Virus record (IMG/VR): IMGVR_UViG_3300012936_000245
Span: 1-20,374 of that record
Length of the DNA stretch: 20,374 bases
Origin: a virus
Strand: one strand, 5' to 3'
Shown: in pieces, positions 6,787 through 14,694 of the stretch
Position numbering within the stretch: position 1 is the stretch's first letter
Layout of the letters: the number at the start of each line of letters is the position of its first letter
Position numbers and translations under genes: made by a program
The notes under the pieces: model-generated
The model's input: the letters and a program-made list of their open reading frames with translations, nothing else
Told to the model about the DNA's origin: nothing
Database searches by the model: none

Positions 6787-7383
6787 TCACTTATTATTTA
6801 TAACATCATTTCTGGAATCAATGTAAACATCTCTCGGTAAAATATTATTCCCTTGACTATCAAAAAACTTTGAACTAGGGAGAACCATAGCAAAAACCCA
6901 TTTTTCTGAAGGTATGTGGTACATTGGAGTTCTCATTTGCTTATATAAATATCTTTTTAGGCAAGGTTTATAAAGTTTACTTCCCCCTATAGATTTCAAC
7001 ATATTATATCTTAGTAGGAATTGAGTATCTTCATCAAGTTCACCTGTAGGGGAAGAGACAAATTTCCAAAGTTGGTTCATTAAAGCAAATCTCATATTCG
7101 TTGGTAAATAGTGAAGATTTAGTCCAAGAAATCCATTACTATATCTTTCTAAAACTATAGACATTGGAAAATAATCGTAATATTTCAATTTTGATTTTGT
7201 TTTTGCGTCATAAACAAACTGATATATGTGACCCCATCTTCCACTAGTTTCAGTTTTTGTAGCATTCTCTTTTATCAAGTTTTGAGACATTACTTGACTT
7301 CTACCTCGCATCCACTCCATAGATTTTTCAACAATCGAATTTTTTCTGGAATCGTCTTTCTTAAAAAAATTAGATAGACTCAT
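6787..7383 (-). CDS. Conserved T4-like phage protein of unknown role
   Basis: A 198-residue soluble, basic protein. Distinct segments are GHIYQFVYDAKTKSKLKYYD at about 51-70, FPMSIVLERYSNGFLGLNLHY near 71-91, and a later CLKRYLYKQMRT ... HIPSEKWVFAMVLPSSKF. I recognise this pattern from T4-like marine phages, where such proteins sit beside the gp4 gene, but I cannot attach an established function. DNA end protector (gp2-like) or another head-completion role is possible from the neighbourhood. The ATG overlaps the gp4 stop (ATGA), so the two are translationally coupled, and the tube-fold gene starts 1 nt after its stop. Confidence 0.6.
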   Translation of the reverse strand: MSLSNFFKKDDSRKNSIVEKSMEWMRGRSQVMSQNLIKENATKTETSGRWGHIYQFVYDAKTKSKLKYYDYFPMSIVLERYSNGFLGLNLHYLPTNMRFALMNQLWKFVSSPTGELDEDTQFLLRYNMLKSIGGSKLYKPCLKRYLYKQMRTPMYHIPSEKWVFAMVLPSSKFFDSQGNNILPRDVYIDSRNDVINNK

Positions 7384-7820
7384 ATGTTCAATTCCTTTTC
7401 AGTTATTATCTTGAACTTCCACCCATACTTCTCACAAAACCTTTGAGCTGATGTCCATTTAGCATTATTTATCTGCCAAGTTATATTTTCTCTCAAAATT
7501 CTTCTTTGTTTTATCCCAAATTTACCAACTTTTGGTTTTTTAACTTGAGATTTAGGTTTTATTTCTATCATTAGAGTTTCAATTTTTCCTTCACGGTTCA
7601 GTTTCTTCACTATAAAGTCGGGGAAGTATTTATGCACTTTACCATCAACTGGGGATCTATAAGGGACGCTCATTTCTTCTGAACTCCACTCAATTACAGA
7701 ACGATGTTCGTCACAGAAAATCATAAACTTCCTTTCCCATGAAGACCTATAAACTATGTTGTTTGGATTACCTCTGTACTTTTTTTTATTTTTTATTTTA
7801 TACTTTCCTGTAAAAGGCAT
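7380..7820 (-). CDS. gp4: gp4-like head completion nuclease-fold protein
   Basis: A 146-residue protein (T4 gp4 is about 150) starting MPFTGKYKI at the ATG at 7820. The frame extends a further 39 codons upstream, but that stretch reads hydrophobic nonsense across the divergent gp48 start. Family landmarks are YRSSWERKFMIFCD at about 24-37, IEWSSEE at 43-49, and VPYRSPVDGKVHKYFPDF at 52-69. YFPDF (D68) and EIKPK (E86, K88) form a PD-(D/E)XK nuclease pattern with all key residues present. gp4 acts late in head maturation and has been discussed as a DNA end-trimming nuclease. It leads the minus-strand block and is divergent from gp48 with only 29 bp between. No exact late box was seen on its own strand. 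Confidence 0.88.
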   Translation of the reverse strand: MPFTGKYKIKNKKKYRGNPNNIVYRSSWERKFMIFCDEHRSVIEWSSEEMSVPYRSPVDGKVHKYFPDFIVKKLNREGKIETLMIEIKPKSQVKKPKVGKFGIKQRRILRENITWQINNAKWTSAQRFCEKYGWKFKIITEKELNI

Positions 7821-7827
7821 ATAAATA
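7820..7827 (+). promoter_or_regulatory. T4-type late promoter for gp48-gp5 operon
   Basis: An exact TATAAATA on the plus strand, 22 nt before the gp48 ATG at 7850. Initiation about 6 nt beyond the box leaves a short leader with the ribosome site GGGAGGG. The box sits on the last base of the divergent gp4 start region, so this 29-bp gap is both a promoter and a double start. Confidence 0.6.
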
Positions 7828-7849
7828 TATAGTAGTGTAGGGAGGGCAT

Positions 7850-8956
7850 ATGCGTTTGAAAGATAAATTAAAAAGGTCATTACAATCTTCAAATATAAAA
7901 ATTCCAAATAGAACTTTGGATAAATTAAAAAGTTCATTGATTAATAATTCGAGTTTCAAAACACCTGAGACTTTATCAGAGATTGATAATTTCAATGAAA
8001 AGATTTCAGATAATTCATCATCAAGTTTATTAGGGGGTGGAGACTCTTTAAACGAAGTTCTAAAAAATACTGGAAGTAATCTACTGAAAGATGTAACTAA
8101 TAGTGTACAAAAGAAGATCAAGAAAAAACTTGGAGGGGGGATTCTTAATAATGTTAAAGGGTCTAATAGGAACACGCATAACAACCCTCTATATAAGAGT
8201 TGGCAAAACGATTATGTAAATAAGGTTGAAGGTTTGACTTCATTCGTAACTGCTGGAACTCCATTTATAAAGTTTGAAGTTCACGATAAACCTAGCATTG
8301 GAACTGAAGAATTTAAGAATAATACTACTAGAAACTCAACGCCTAGAGATACTAAGAATGGAATTTTAAAATATGTAAAAATTCCAGTAAGTCAAGAATT
8401 TATGAAAACTTCATATTCTTTTAATTATGATCAGGTGGAGAGTTTAAGAGATTTGGGTGATATTACTCAAGACGCAATAAAAGAAAGATTAGCTAATTTG
8501 AAATCTGTTAAGGTGGGTTTGCAAAATCTAAACGTAGCTATAAACCCTAACATGGAAAATGCTTTCACGGGAGTTGATTTTAGGAAGTTATCTTTCAATT
8601 TTGAACTAATACCTAAAAACAAAGCACAAAGTGTAGAATTAGATAGAATTGTACATATGTTCAAATTTTGGTCTCACCCCGAATCAACAACTCATTCGAA
8701 GTTCAAAGCTTTGAAATATCCAGCAAGATGGATAATTCATTATAATGATGGAACAAAGGGTACATCTGGAGTATCTTTTCAAACTAAACCTTGTTTTTGT
8801 GAGAACATAACTATTGAATATGGAAGTACAAACGGATATTTGCTTTTTAGAGAAACAAATAGACCAACTTCAGTGAGATTTACCCTAAGTTTTACGGAAA
8901 ATCAATATATAACAAGGGAAGATTTCTCTTCAACTCTTAATGGCGGAGAGTACTAA
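7850..8956 (+). CDS. gp48: gp48 baseplate tail-tube cap
   Basis: A 368-residue protein (T4 gp48 is 364). The N-terminal ~110 residues are helical, Ser/Lys/Asn-rich and variable. The conserved part begins near LYKSWQNDYVNKVEG, continues with TAGTPFIKFEVHDKPS, then RKLSFNFELIPKNKAQSVEL, the tube-fold-like strand followed by a helix (VHMFKFWSHPE), and ends with CENITIEYGSTNGY and SVRFTLSFTE. I recognise this as the T4 tail cap family. gp48 binds the dome of the baseplate hub and together with gp54 starts tube growth. The first gene of the plus operon, it has a strong SD and a late box upstream. Its stop overlaps the gp53 start (TAATG). Confidence 0.88.
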   Translation: MRLKDKLKRSLQSSNIKIPNRTLDKLKSSLINNSSFKTPETLSEIDNFNEKISDNSSSSLLGGGDSLNEVLKNTGSNLLKDVTNSVQKKIKKKLGGGILNNVKGSNRNTHNNPLYKSWQNDYVNKVEGLTSFVTAGTPFIKFEVHDKPSIGTEEFKNNTTRNSTPRDTKNGILKYVKIPVSQEFMKTSYSFNYDQVESLRDLGDITQDAIKERLANLKSVKVGLQNLNVAINPNMENAFTGVDFRKLSFNFELIPKNKAQSVELDRIVHMFKFWSHPESTTHSKFKALKYPARWIIHYNDGTKGTSGVSFQTKPCFCENITIEYGSTNGYLLFRETNRPTSVRFTLSFTENQYITREDFSSTLNGGEY

Positions 8957-9510
8957 TGTCAAAATTTTTTGAATATTATAAAACCACTGATTATAAACTT
9001 TTAGGTAAGAGTTTCAATATAACAAATGTAACGCTTAGGTATAAATTTAGACAAAATTTAACAAAAAACATTTATAATTTTTATGAATACTCCTTAAAAG
9101 ATGGTGAAAGATTAGACCATGTTGCTGATTTTTACTACGGTGATAGTAAGTATGTTTGGGTTATTATTTTATCAAACGATATGATTGACCCTCAGTTCGA
9201 TATCCCAAGACCTTACGATGAATTTAGAAAATATGTTATAAATAAATACGGATCTTGGGAAAATGTTGTTAATGGAATTCATCATTATGAAAAAGTTTCA
9301 ATTTATAGAAATGAAGAAAAAATAACTGATATAAATCCCCCTATTATTATAAACCAAAATACATATAACAGTTTAGACGATAAAGAAAGAAAAATTATAA
9401 CAAACTTAGAATATGAAGAAAAATTGAACGAAAGTAAAAGGAATATAAAACTTCTAGATTCTGATCAATTATATGCCGTTATAGATTTGGTTGAAAGTGT
9501 TTTCAAATGA
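8956..9510 (+). CDS. gp53: gp53 baseplate wedge protein
   Basis: A 184-residue protein (T4 gp53 is 196). The core YSLKDGERLDHVADFYYGDS (about 48-67), then YVWVIILSNDMIDPQFDIPR, is the LysM-like fold that defines the gp53 family. The following FRKYVINKYGSW segment is also typical. The remaining C-terminal residues are charged. gp53 joins neighbouring wedges around the hub in the T4 baseplate. The start overlaps the gp48 stop by one base and the end overlaps the next gene as ATGA, so all are co-translated. An exact TATAAATA inside this gene (9237-9244) lies in coding sequence and is probably chance. Confidence 0.88.
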   Translation: MSKFFEYYKTTDYKLLGKSFNITNVTLRYKFRQNLTKNIYNFYEYSLKDGERLDHVADFYYGDSKYVWVIILSNDMIDPQFDIPRPYDEFRKYVINKYGSWENVVNGIHHYEKVSIYRNEEKITDINPPIIINQNTYNSLDDKERKIITNLEYEEKLNESKRNIKLLDSDQLYAVIDLVESVFK

Positions 9511-10895
9511 GTTCTAAAGGGATATCATCTTCGAGTCAATATTTTATAGACACTATTTCAATACAATCAAAAGTAAATGGTGAATTTTTTGAATTGGTTA
9601 ATCTTTTTGATACCATAGAAATATTCGAATCTATGACTCACACTTTTATCCACGGTAAAATTTATATAACAGATACTAACGGTTTGATAGAAAGTTTACC
9701 AATTATCGGTCAAGAACAAGTCAGATTCAAGATAAAAAAACTTGAAACGGATTCGAAATATTTTGAAGTAATTGGACATGTTTATAAAATATCAAACAGG
9801 TCTAGAAACTCTAATAGGAAAGGTGTTGAAACTTATATAATCGAATTTATAACGGAAAACTCGATACTAAATCAGGTTCAAAGAGTATCTAAAACTTATG
9901 AGGGTGAGATATCTAAAGCTGTTGAGGACATATCTCAAAATTTTTTAAGTTTATCTAAAAATTCAAACCCTAAACCTAATGTCGAAAAAAACCCTGAACT
10001 ATATAAAGATATTTATATTGAAAACACTAAAGAGAAAAATAAAATAAATGTTCCAAATATGAAACCTGTTGAGGCTATAAATTTTTTAACAAAATTTTCC
10101 TTTTCTCAAGGTTCAGGTAAAAATAAGAACCCTTATAACACATCTTATAAATTTTATCAAACAAGGCAAGGGTATTTCTATCAATCAATCGAGAATGCGA
10201 TATCTCAAAATAAAAAAGTTGATAAAGCTTTTTTAATATCTAATGACCCTAATATAAAAAACAATAATAATATTTTAAATAAAGATGATTTGTATTCAGT
10301 TATTGACTATAGTTTTCTAAACTTTTATGATATATTCTCATCTTCTGACGATGGATATTATGGAGGTAGAAACCTTGGGTATGACACTCTAACAAAATCA
10401 ATTCACAAATATGACTTGAAATATATTGATAAATTTGATGACATGACCCACCTAGATCAGAACGACACGAATACTTCCGAGTTTATTTTAAATAAAGTTC
10501 CAGAAAAATCTTATATAGTATCCTTACCAACTAAAAAAGGATCTATCGGAAGTGAATATATAAAAAATAAAAATAAAAACAAAGATATATTTTACTGTAA
10601 AGAGGATGAGATAGACATTCTAAAAAAAGTAAAAAATGAGAGATTTAATGAAGGGATTGTTCTTGAAATGACTATTCCTTCAAATCCATTCTTATATGTA
10701 AATGAAGTTGTGTATCTACATTTTCCAAGTTTTAAAAGAAATAGTAACGGAAAGAAGGAATATTTCGATGATAAATACTTTAGTGGGAATTATTTAGTAG
10801 TAAGCATTGATCACACCTTAACTAATATTGATGATAGTGCTTGGTTTATGAAAGTGACCCTTTTAAAAGATTCTTACAGAAGTGAAATAGAATAA
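9507..10895 (+). CDS. gp27-like baseplate central hub protein
   Basis: A 462-residue protein. Residues about 14-70 contain LVNLFDTIEIFESMTHTFIHG, then KIYITDTNGLIESLPIIGQE and VRFKIKK. This pattern (a dtieifEsi..p...G.i.i.Dt.gli..lPi.GqE block) is the first hub domain shared by T4 gp27 and gpD/VgrG-like hubs. The middle is Lys/Asn-rich and divergent. The C-terminal VNEVVYLHFPSF ... SGNYLVVSIDHTLTN... region closes the hub fold. T4 gp27 is 391 residues, so this version is longer. The trimeric hub would carry gp5, encoded next. The ATG overlaps the gp53 stop. The symbol is left empty because the family link is structural and inferred. Confidence 0.75.
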   Translation: MSSKGISSSSQYFIDTISIQSKVNGEFFELVNLFDTIEIFESMTHTFIHGKIYITDTNGLIESLPIIGQEQVRFKIKKLETDSKYFEVIGHVYKISNRSRNSNRKGVETYIIEFITENSILNQVQRVSKTYEGEISKAVEDISQNFLSLSKNSNPKPNVEKNPELYKDIYIENTKEKNKINVPNMKPVEAINFLTKFSFSQGSGKNKNPYNTSYKFYQTRQGYFYQSIENAISQNKKVDKAFLISNDPNIKNNNNILNKDDLYSVIDYSFLNFYDIFSSSDDGYYGGRNLGYDTLTKSIHKYDLKYIDKFDDMTHLDQNDTNTSEFILNKVPEKSYIVSLPTKKGSIGSEYIKNKNKNKDIFYCKEDEIDILKKVKNERFNEGIVLEMTIPSNPFLYVNEVVYLHFPSFKRNSNGKKEYFDDKYFSGNYLVVSIDHTLTNIDDSAWFMKVTLLKDSYRSEIE

Positions 10896-10899
10896 GTTT

Positions 10900-12420
10900 A
10901 TGTTTGGTTTTGATCCGTGTTGGTTTATAGGCGTTATTGAAGATAGGAACGATCCCCTCAAGATCGGTAGATGTAGGGTGCGTTGTTTAGGGTATCATCA
11001 ACAAGACATTGCAGAACTACCAACTGAAAATCTACCATGGGCACAACTTTTACTACCTTCAAACACCCAAAATGAAATAAAACCTCCAAAAGAAGGGTCT
11101 TGGGTTTTCGGTTTTTTTAAAGACGGTAAAAAATATCAAGAACCTATGATAATGTCACTAATCCCAGGAATTCCTATAGATTCTCCTGAGGATAAAACTC
11201 AAGAAGGTTTTTATGATAAAGGAACTGATAAAGGTGAAAGACCTTTCCCTCCGAAAGAATTGAAATATAGTGTCGATGGGAAGAAGCTTGAAATAGCAGA
11301 GGGTGAATCAGATTACTATCCTCCAAAAAAAGAGGGGTACTTGAAACAAGTTCTAGATGAACCCGATACTCCAAGAGTTTCTAGAAATGATACTGAAGAG
11401 AAATATGTAAACGATAAAACTAAATTACCAAAAGATTCTCATATTGATAAAGTCAAAGAGTTTAGGATTGGCGGAGAGACTTACGAAAAAGAGGGTATAG
11501 AAAAAGCACTTTCAGAAAAAACAGTTGGGGAAAACTCAGAATATTCTAAAAAGGAAGATATTGATAGAACGTCTGAAAATGCTGAAGAGATAGATGATGG
11601 TAAGAAGTGGAAAGAAAAAGAAACCAAGTACAAATCAGTATACCCTTATAATAAAGTAGAGCAAACAGAGTCGGGTCATATTTTCGAGATAGATGATACA
11701 AAAGGATCTGAGAGAATACATCAACAACACAGGTCTGGAACATTTTACGAAGTACATCCTGATGGTTCTAAAGTTGAAAAGGTTATGGCAGATAACTTCC
11801 ATATCACCCAACAGAACGAATATAAACTAAATCTAGGGAATTATGAAGTCACCATAAAGAAAAACAAAGGTGAACGAGTTGAGGGTGATATATTCGTGCA
11901 TATCAACGGAGAGAGGTCTTTGAAGATAGATAAAGATTCTCATGTTGAGATTCTCGGAAATGATACCTATACAACCAAGGGAAATAGAGAACAGACAACC
12001 GTTGGAAATAAAGACGAAACTGTAAAAGGAAATAGAACTGAGATTGTTGAGAAAGATCATACAGAAACAATCAAAGGAAATAGAACAGAAACTGTAGAAA
12101 AAAATCATACAGAAACAATAAAAGGTCAACAAACAGAAACTTTCGAAAAAAATAAGACTGAAAAAGTCAAAGGGAATAGAACAGAAAACGTTGACGGTTC
12201 TCATTCCGAGACTATAGGTGGAAGTAAATCTGAAAATATTGGGAGTTCATACTCAACCTCAGCCGCAAGTTATTCTCTAAGTGTTACTGGAAGTGCCACT
12301 GCTAATATATCAGGGAGTTCATCTACAAGTGTCTCTGGAAGTCATTCAACAAGTGCTAGTAATGTTAGTATAAACGCAAGTCAGGTTACAATATCTGGCG
12401 GAATTATAAAATTAAACTAA
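10900..12420 (+). CDS. gp5: gp5-like baseplate spike, OB domain plus beta-helix, no lysozyme domain
   Basis: A 506-residue protein. Residues 1-90 form the gp5 OB fold (WFIGVIEDRNDPLKIGRCRV, PWAQLLLPS, GSWVFGFFKDG). Residues about 91-245 are hydrophilic and Lys/Glu-rich, with no E...D...T lysozyme catalytic triad. From about 250 the VgrG-like linker appears (ESGHIFEIDDTKGSERIHQQH, HPDGSKVEKV). It is followed by octapeptide repeats such as KGNRTETV and KNHTETIK at 355-440 and a Ser/Thr/Gly-rich tip that ends GGIIKLN. The repeats would build the trimeric triangular beta-helix needle. T4 gp5 carries lysozyme between these parts; here it is replaced. The start lies 4 nt after the hub stop, with a weak SD. 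A PAAR tip protein is encoded convergently nearby. Confidence 0.88.
   Translation: MFGFDPCWFIGVIEDRNDPLKIGRCRVRCLGYHQQDIAELPTENLPWAQLLLPSNTQNEIKPPKEGSWVFGFFKDGKKYQEPMIMSLIPGIPIDSPEDKTQEGFYDKGTDKGERPFPPKELKYSVDGKKLEIAEGESDYYPPKKEGYLKQVLDEPDTPRVSRNDTEEKYVNDKTKLPKDSHIDKVKEFRIGGETYEKEGIEKALSEKTVGENSEYSKKEDIDRTSENAEEIDDGKKWKEKETKYKSVYPYNKVEQTESGHIFEIDDTKGSERIHQQHRSGTFYEVHPDGSKVEKVMADNFHITQQNEYKLNLGNYEVTIKKNKGERVEGDIFVHINGERSLKIDKDSHVEILGNDTYTTKGNREQTTVGNKDETVKGNRTEIVEKDHTETIKGNRTETVEKNHTETIKGQQTETFEKNKTEKVKGNRTENVDGSHSETIGGSKSENIGSSYSTSAASYSLSVTGSATANISGSSSTSVSGSHSTSASNVSINASQVTISGGIIKLN
12025..12216 (+). repeat. Four 48-bp tandem imperfect repeats in gp5
   Basis: Units begin AAAGGAAATAGAAC or a variant at 12025, 12073, 12121 and 12169, each exactly 48 bp (16 residues, two octapeptide turns of the beta-helix). 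Units 1, 2 and 4 share AAAGG(A/G)AATAGAAC; unit 3 begins AAAGGTCAACAAAC. They encode KGNRTE..EKxHTETI-type repeats. The period in DNA matches the protein structural period, so recombination could lengthen or shorten the needle. Confidence 0.85.
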
Positions 12421-12429
12421 AGGTATATT

Positions 12430-12585
12430 ATGAAAAAAAGATTCAAAAACAGTTTTAAGTATGTTGCAGACCATTTAGAAATATTTTTCAGATGGTTTTT
12501 TATTATTTACATCTCAATAGCAATGTTGATGTCACCATTCTTTCTAATGTGGACAGGTGAAATATTATTAGGGGCATGCGGTTAG
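12430..12585 (+). CDS. 51-residue hydrophobic protein
   Basis: ATG at 12430, preceded by TAAAGG, 9 nt after the gp5 stop. The 51 residues start with a basic end (MKKRFKNSFK), followed by one hydrophobic segment at about 19-44 (FFRWFFIIYISIAMLMSPFF) and the end GEILLGACG. This could be a single-pass membrane protein or a small lipoprotein-like peptide, but the Cys is near the C-terminus, so it is not a lipobox. The last 4 bases overlap the end of the convergent PAAR gene. Position downstream of gp5 fits a holin-like or assembly peptide; no family is recognised. It was too short to be obvious and could be non-coding. Confidence 0.5.
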   Translation: MKKRFKNSFKYVADHLEIFFRWFFIIYISIAMLMSPFFLMWTGEILLGACG

Positions 12586-12893
12586 CCTCCAGCTATTACA
12601 TTTCCACTTCCAGATACTACTATAGAACCTCCACAAACAGGTGATCCTACTTTACCAATACCTTTACCTCCAACTTTTACTGTCCCAGAACCTACTCTAA
12701 GTATTTGAGGGGCAGGGCAGTAAACTGGGCCATATTTTGTCCAATAATAATGATGCAACCAACTATCACCTTGTAAGTGTGAAGGTCTTCCATTAACAAG
12801 AACCGTTGTTCCACTTGCAGTTATATTAGTTCTTGGGAACCAAGGGCCGTGACCTGAACATCTATCACCTAATCTACAAACTGGCATTGCCAT
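12582..12893 (-). CDS. PAAR-domain spike tip protein
   Basis: A 103-residue protein opening MAMPVCRLGDRCSGHGPW, then ITASGTTVLVNGRPSHLQGDSW at about 25-46. A late Gly-rich repeat (GSGTVKVGGKGIGKVGSPVCGGS) ends VVSGSGNVIAGG. This is the PAAR pattern. Candidate zinc ligands are H15, H39, H47/H48 and C59. The proline at 4 and repeated V.GxP / V.GG turns form the cone. T4 gp5.4 is the equivalent tip, and the protein would cap the gp5 needle encoded convergently. The start shares one base with the stop of the 403-aa gene (TAATG). It is unusual to find it on the opposite strand from gp5. Confidence 0.9.
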   Translation of the reverse strand: MAMPVCRLGDRCSGHGPWFPRTNITASGTTVLVNGRPSHLQGDSWLHHYYWTKYGPVYCPAPQILRVGSGTVKVGGKGIGKVGSPVCGGSIVVSGSGNVIAGG

Positions 12894-14104
12894 TATAAAA
12901 ACTTCCTTAAAAATCCATTTGAGTAAAGATAATTCAAATATTCAACTCCCGTCATGTACCCGACACCTTCAACATAATAAAATTTGAAATCTATATTACC
13001 ATCATCATCAACAACAAAATCATATTCATCAACACTTGAAACTCCAGCATCAACCTCAGCTACAAGTCTTTCATTTCCATATCTAGTTATAAAAAAATCC
13101 CTCAAATCATTCGGTGCCAAATATATAAATATGATTTGACTTCTTTGATCATTCCCTCTTCCCGCTCTTGAAGTTATAGATTTCCTTGTTTCATCTTCAT
13201 CAGTTTGAGTTACATATGAAGTATTACTACTACCGTAAGTTATTTCTAAAGGTGAATCAATAAGATCACCATTATCATCTTCCCTTTGAATAAAATCATC
13301 ATACTCTTCTTGAGAATAAACGTTACAATCAAACCATTGATTTAAATCACTATCAGTAATGTCATCACCAAACTCAGGGTTTGATTTTTTGAAATTATCC
13401 AACCCCAAATATATATCCAATTTTATTACGAACTGAAATGCGAAAGATGTATTGACTGGGCCAATATATTTTGAATAATTCCCACCAGCTTCTACACTAT
13501 TGTCAAACTTAGCATCCTGCGGTATCAATATAGAAGGAACTTGCGTATAAAGACTATCGACTAAACCTGTTATCAAATACTTACCTTGTTTTGGGTGATA
13601 TTTGACTGAAAGTTTTTTTGGTAAAGATCTTACTGTATTAAAAGAACTTCTTGATGATACACTTGAAGATGGTATTGAAACTGAGGAATTACTTTCACCC
13701 CCATATTCTATTATTGATATTCTATAATAAACATCTTTAAGATCTAGATCAACATCTTCAGGTGGATATGCAGTCCAAATTTGTACCGTTCTGGTACTAG
13801 AAACTCCATTAATTGATGACGTCACCCTCTTCTCTTCAACATTATTTAACTGAACAGTCATCTCACCAGAACTATAATTCATTCCACTTAATGTTGTTAT
13901 GGATGGGCCTCTAGTACCTCTATTCATATAATAATTAGCCCATCTATCGTTAAGGAATGCCTCAGAATCTGGATGAACGTTTGGTAGGTCTGGTCTCACA
14001 TACGTTTTAGTTCCAGTAAAAATACCTCCAGAACTTTTTTCAGTATACGTTTTAACTTCCCAAACAACCCCATATCCTGGAGGTCTTGTATTATTATTTG
14101 TCAC
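12893..14104 (-). CDS. 403-residue protein of unknown function, upstream of PAAR
   Basis: Starts with GTG at 14104, preceded by AGAGAG and overlapping the upstream stop by 11 nt. The protein is acidic and rich in Ser, Asp and Tyr, with no signal peptide or membrane segment. An N-terminal WEVKTYTEKSSGGIFTGT stretch and a Ser-rich linker (SSVSIPSSSVSSRSSF) at about 140-155 divide it. The second half has strand-like VKYHPKQGKYLITGLVDS and a C-terminal VVDDDGNIDFKFYYVEGVGY. I recognise no family. Coupling to PAAR by a TAATG overlap suggests it is made with the spike tip and may be an attached or secreted-like tail protein. That is inference from position. Confidence 0.6.
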   Translation of the reverse strand: MTNNNTRPPGYGVVWEVKTYTEKSSGGIFTGTKTYVRPDLPNVHPDSEAFLNDRWANYYMNRGTRGPSITTLSGMNYSSGEMTVQLNNVEEKRVTSSINGVSSTRTVQIWTAYPPEDVDLDLKDVYYRISIIEYGGESNSSVSIPSSSVSSRSSFNTVRSLPKKLSVKYHPKQGKYLITGLVDSLYTQVPSILIPQDAKFDNSVEAGGNYSKYIGPVNTSFAFQFVIKLDIYLGLDNFKKSNPEFGDDITDSDLNQWFDCNVYSQEEYDDFIQREDDNGDLIDSPLEITYGSSNTSYVTQTDEDETRKSITSRAGRGNDQRSQIIFIYLAPNDLRDFFITRYGNERLVAEVDAGVSSVDEYDFVVDDDGNIDFKFYYVEGVGYMTGVEYLNYLYSNGFLRKFL

Positions 14105-14423
14105 AACAACTCTCTATAACATCTTTTTTATCTTTATGTGATATACCGTCATCCAAATTTAGGTTTATTACATAAACGCTTCCAGTTTTTGGGTTCACTT
14201 CTCTTGTGTTTGACTGTATGTTTATATTTTTTTCAGAAAATATCTCAGCATTTCCTTTAACAACCAACTTAGCTTCACCTTCATAGATTATTGTGTTTGT
14301 CTCTACATCATAACCAAAATTTTCTAAGAAACTAATCAACTGTAACATTTTTTCTGGTTTTATTTTAGAAAGTAGTTCTAAATTTTCTACAATATTTAAA
14401 TTCTGTAAATCAATTTGTTTCAT
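14094..14423 (-). CDS. 109-residue protein with short beta-repeat motif
   Basis: Uses the ATG at 14423, 5 codons inside a possible GTG frame start, preceded by GAGATTAAAG. The N-terminal half is helical (NIVENLELLSKIKPEKMLQL). The second half contains LVVKGNAEIFSEKNINIQSN at about residues 61-80, which resembles one turn pair of the gp5/VgrG-type beta-helix (compare the gp5 tail KGNxTE...). It may be a small baseplate or spike-associated protein. It overlaps the cupin stop by 14 nt and the 403-aa start by 11 nt. No named family is recognised. Confidence 0.55.
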   Translation of the reverse strand: MKQIDLQNLNIVENLELLSKIKPEKMLQLISFLENFGYDVETNTIIYEGEAKLVVKGNAEIFSEKNINIQSNTREVNPKTGSVYVINLNLDDGISHKDKKDVIESCCDK

Positions 14424-14694
14424 AATCTTTAATCTCACTTATTTTCAAAATGAGATACCCTTCAACTAGAATTATTCTATGAATCTCATTTTTAGGCACC
14501 TCTATAACATCACCATATTTTATTCGAAATGGTGTTTGATTGTCAAATTGAAAAAAACATTTTTTGGCATGAACCACTTTAACTATTCTGTCATGTACAT
14601 CTTGATGCCATATGAACTTTTCTCTGTCTGCATAATTAAAATTTCTTATAAAAGTTGTTTCATCTAACCAAGTATCAACGTAAGGATCTACCAA
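14410..14694 (-). CDS. Small cupin-fold protein
   Basis: A 94-residue protein with no ATG available. Translation most plausibly begins at TTG 14694, preceded by a strong GGAGG 9 nt upstream and nested in the end of the upstream gene. Motif 1 is FIWHQDVHDR (H30, H34), followed by KVVHAKKCFFQFDN. Motif 2 is GDVIEVPKNEIHRI (G61, P67, H72), the cupin pattern G-x5-P-x4-H. Similar single-domain cupins occur in T4-like marine phages. A metal site could be formed by H30, D32 or H34 and H72. Substrate and reaction are unknown; it may act on sugar, nucleotide or protein, or be non-enzymatic. Confidence 0.75.
   Translation of the reverse strand: MVDPYVDTWLDETTFIRNFNYADREKFIWHQDVHDRIVKVVHAKKCFFQFDNQTPFRIKYGDVIEVPKNEIHRIILVEGYLILKISEIKDYETN

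Noticed and set aside
6795-6802. Minus-strand TATAAATA before the tube-fold gene at 6785
   Set aside because: Only 9 nt from the ATG, so a start 6 nt beyond would leave almost no leader; it also lies in the end of the preceding gene.
7821-7937. Upstream extension of the gp4 frame to 7937
   Set aside because: The extra 39 residues are hydrophobic and overlap the divergent gp48 gene; MPFTGKYKI is the natural start.
7798-8184. 128-codon minus-strand frame over the gp48 start
   Set aside because: Antisense to the gp48 N-terminus and overlapping the gp4 start; Phe/Leu-rich antisense composition.
9237-9244. TATAAATA inside gp53, and similar copies at 1644, 6944, 13124
   Set aside because: Inside genes, on either strand, without a start nearby; expected by chance at this AT content.
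11833-12204. 123-codon minus-strand frame in gp5
   Set aside because: Mirror of the gp5 repeat region; its repeats are only the complement of the beta-helix repeats.
12025-12216. Regular 48-bp repeats as a CRISPR-like array
   Set aside because: No distinct spacers; the units are imperfect, in frame and encode beta-helix octads.
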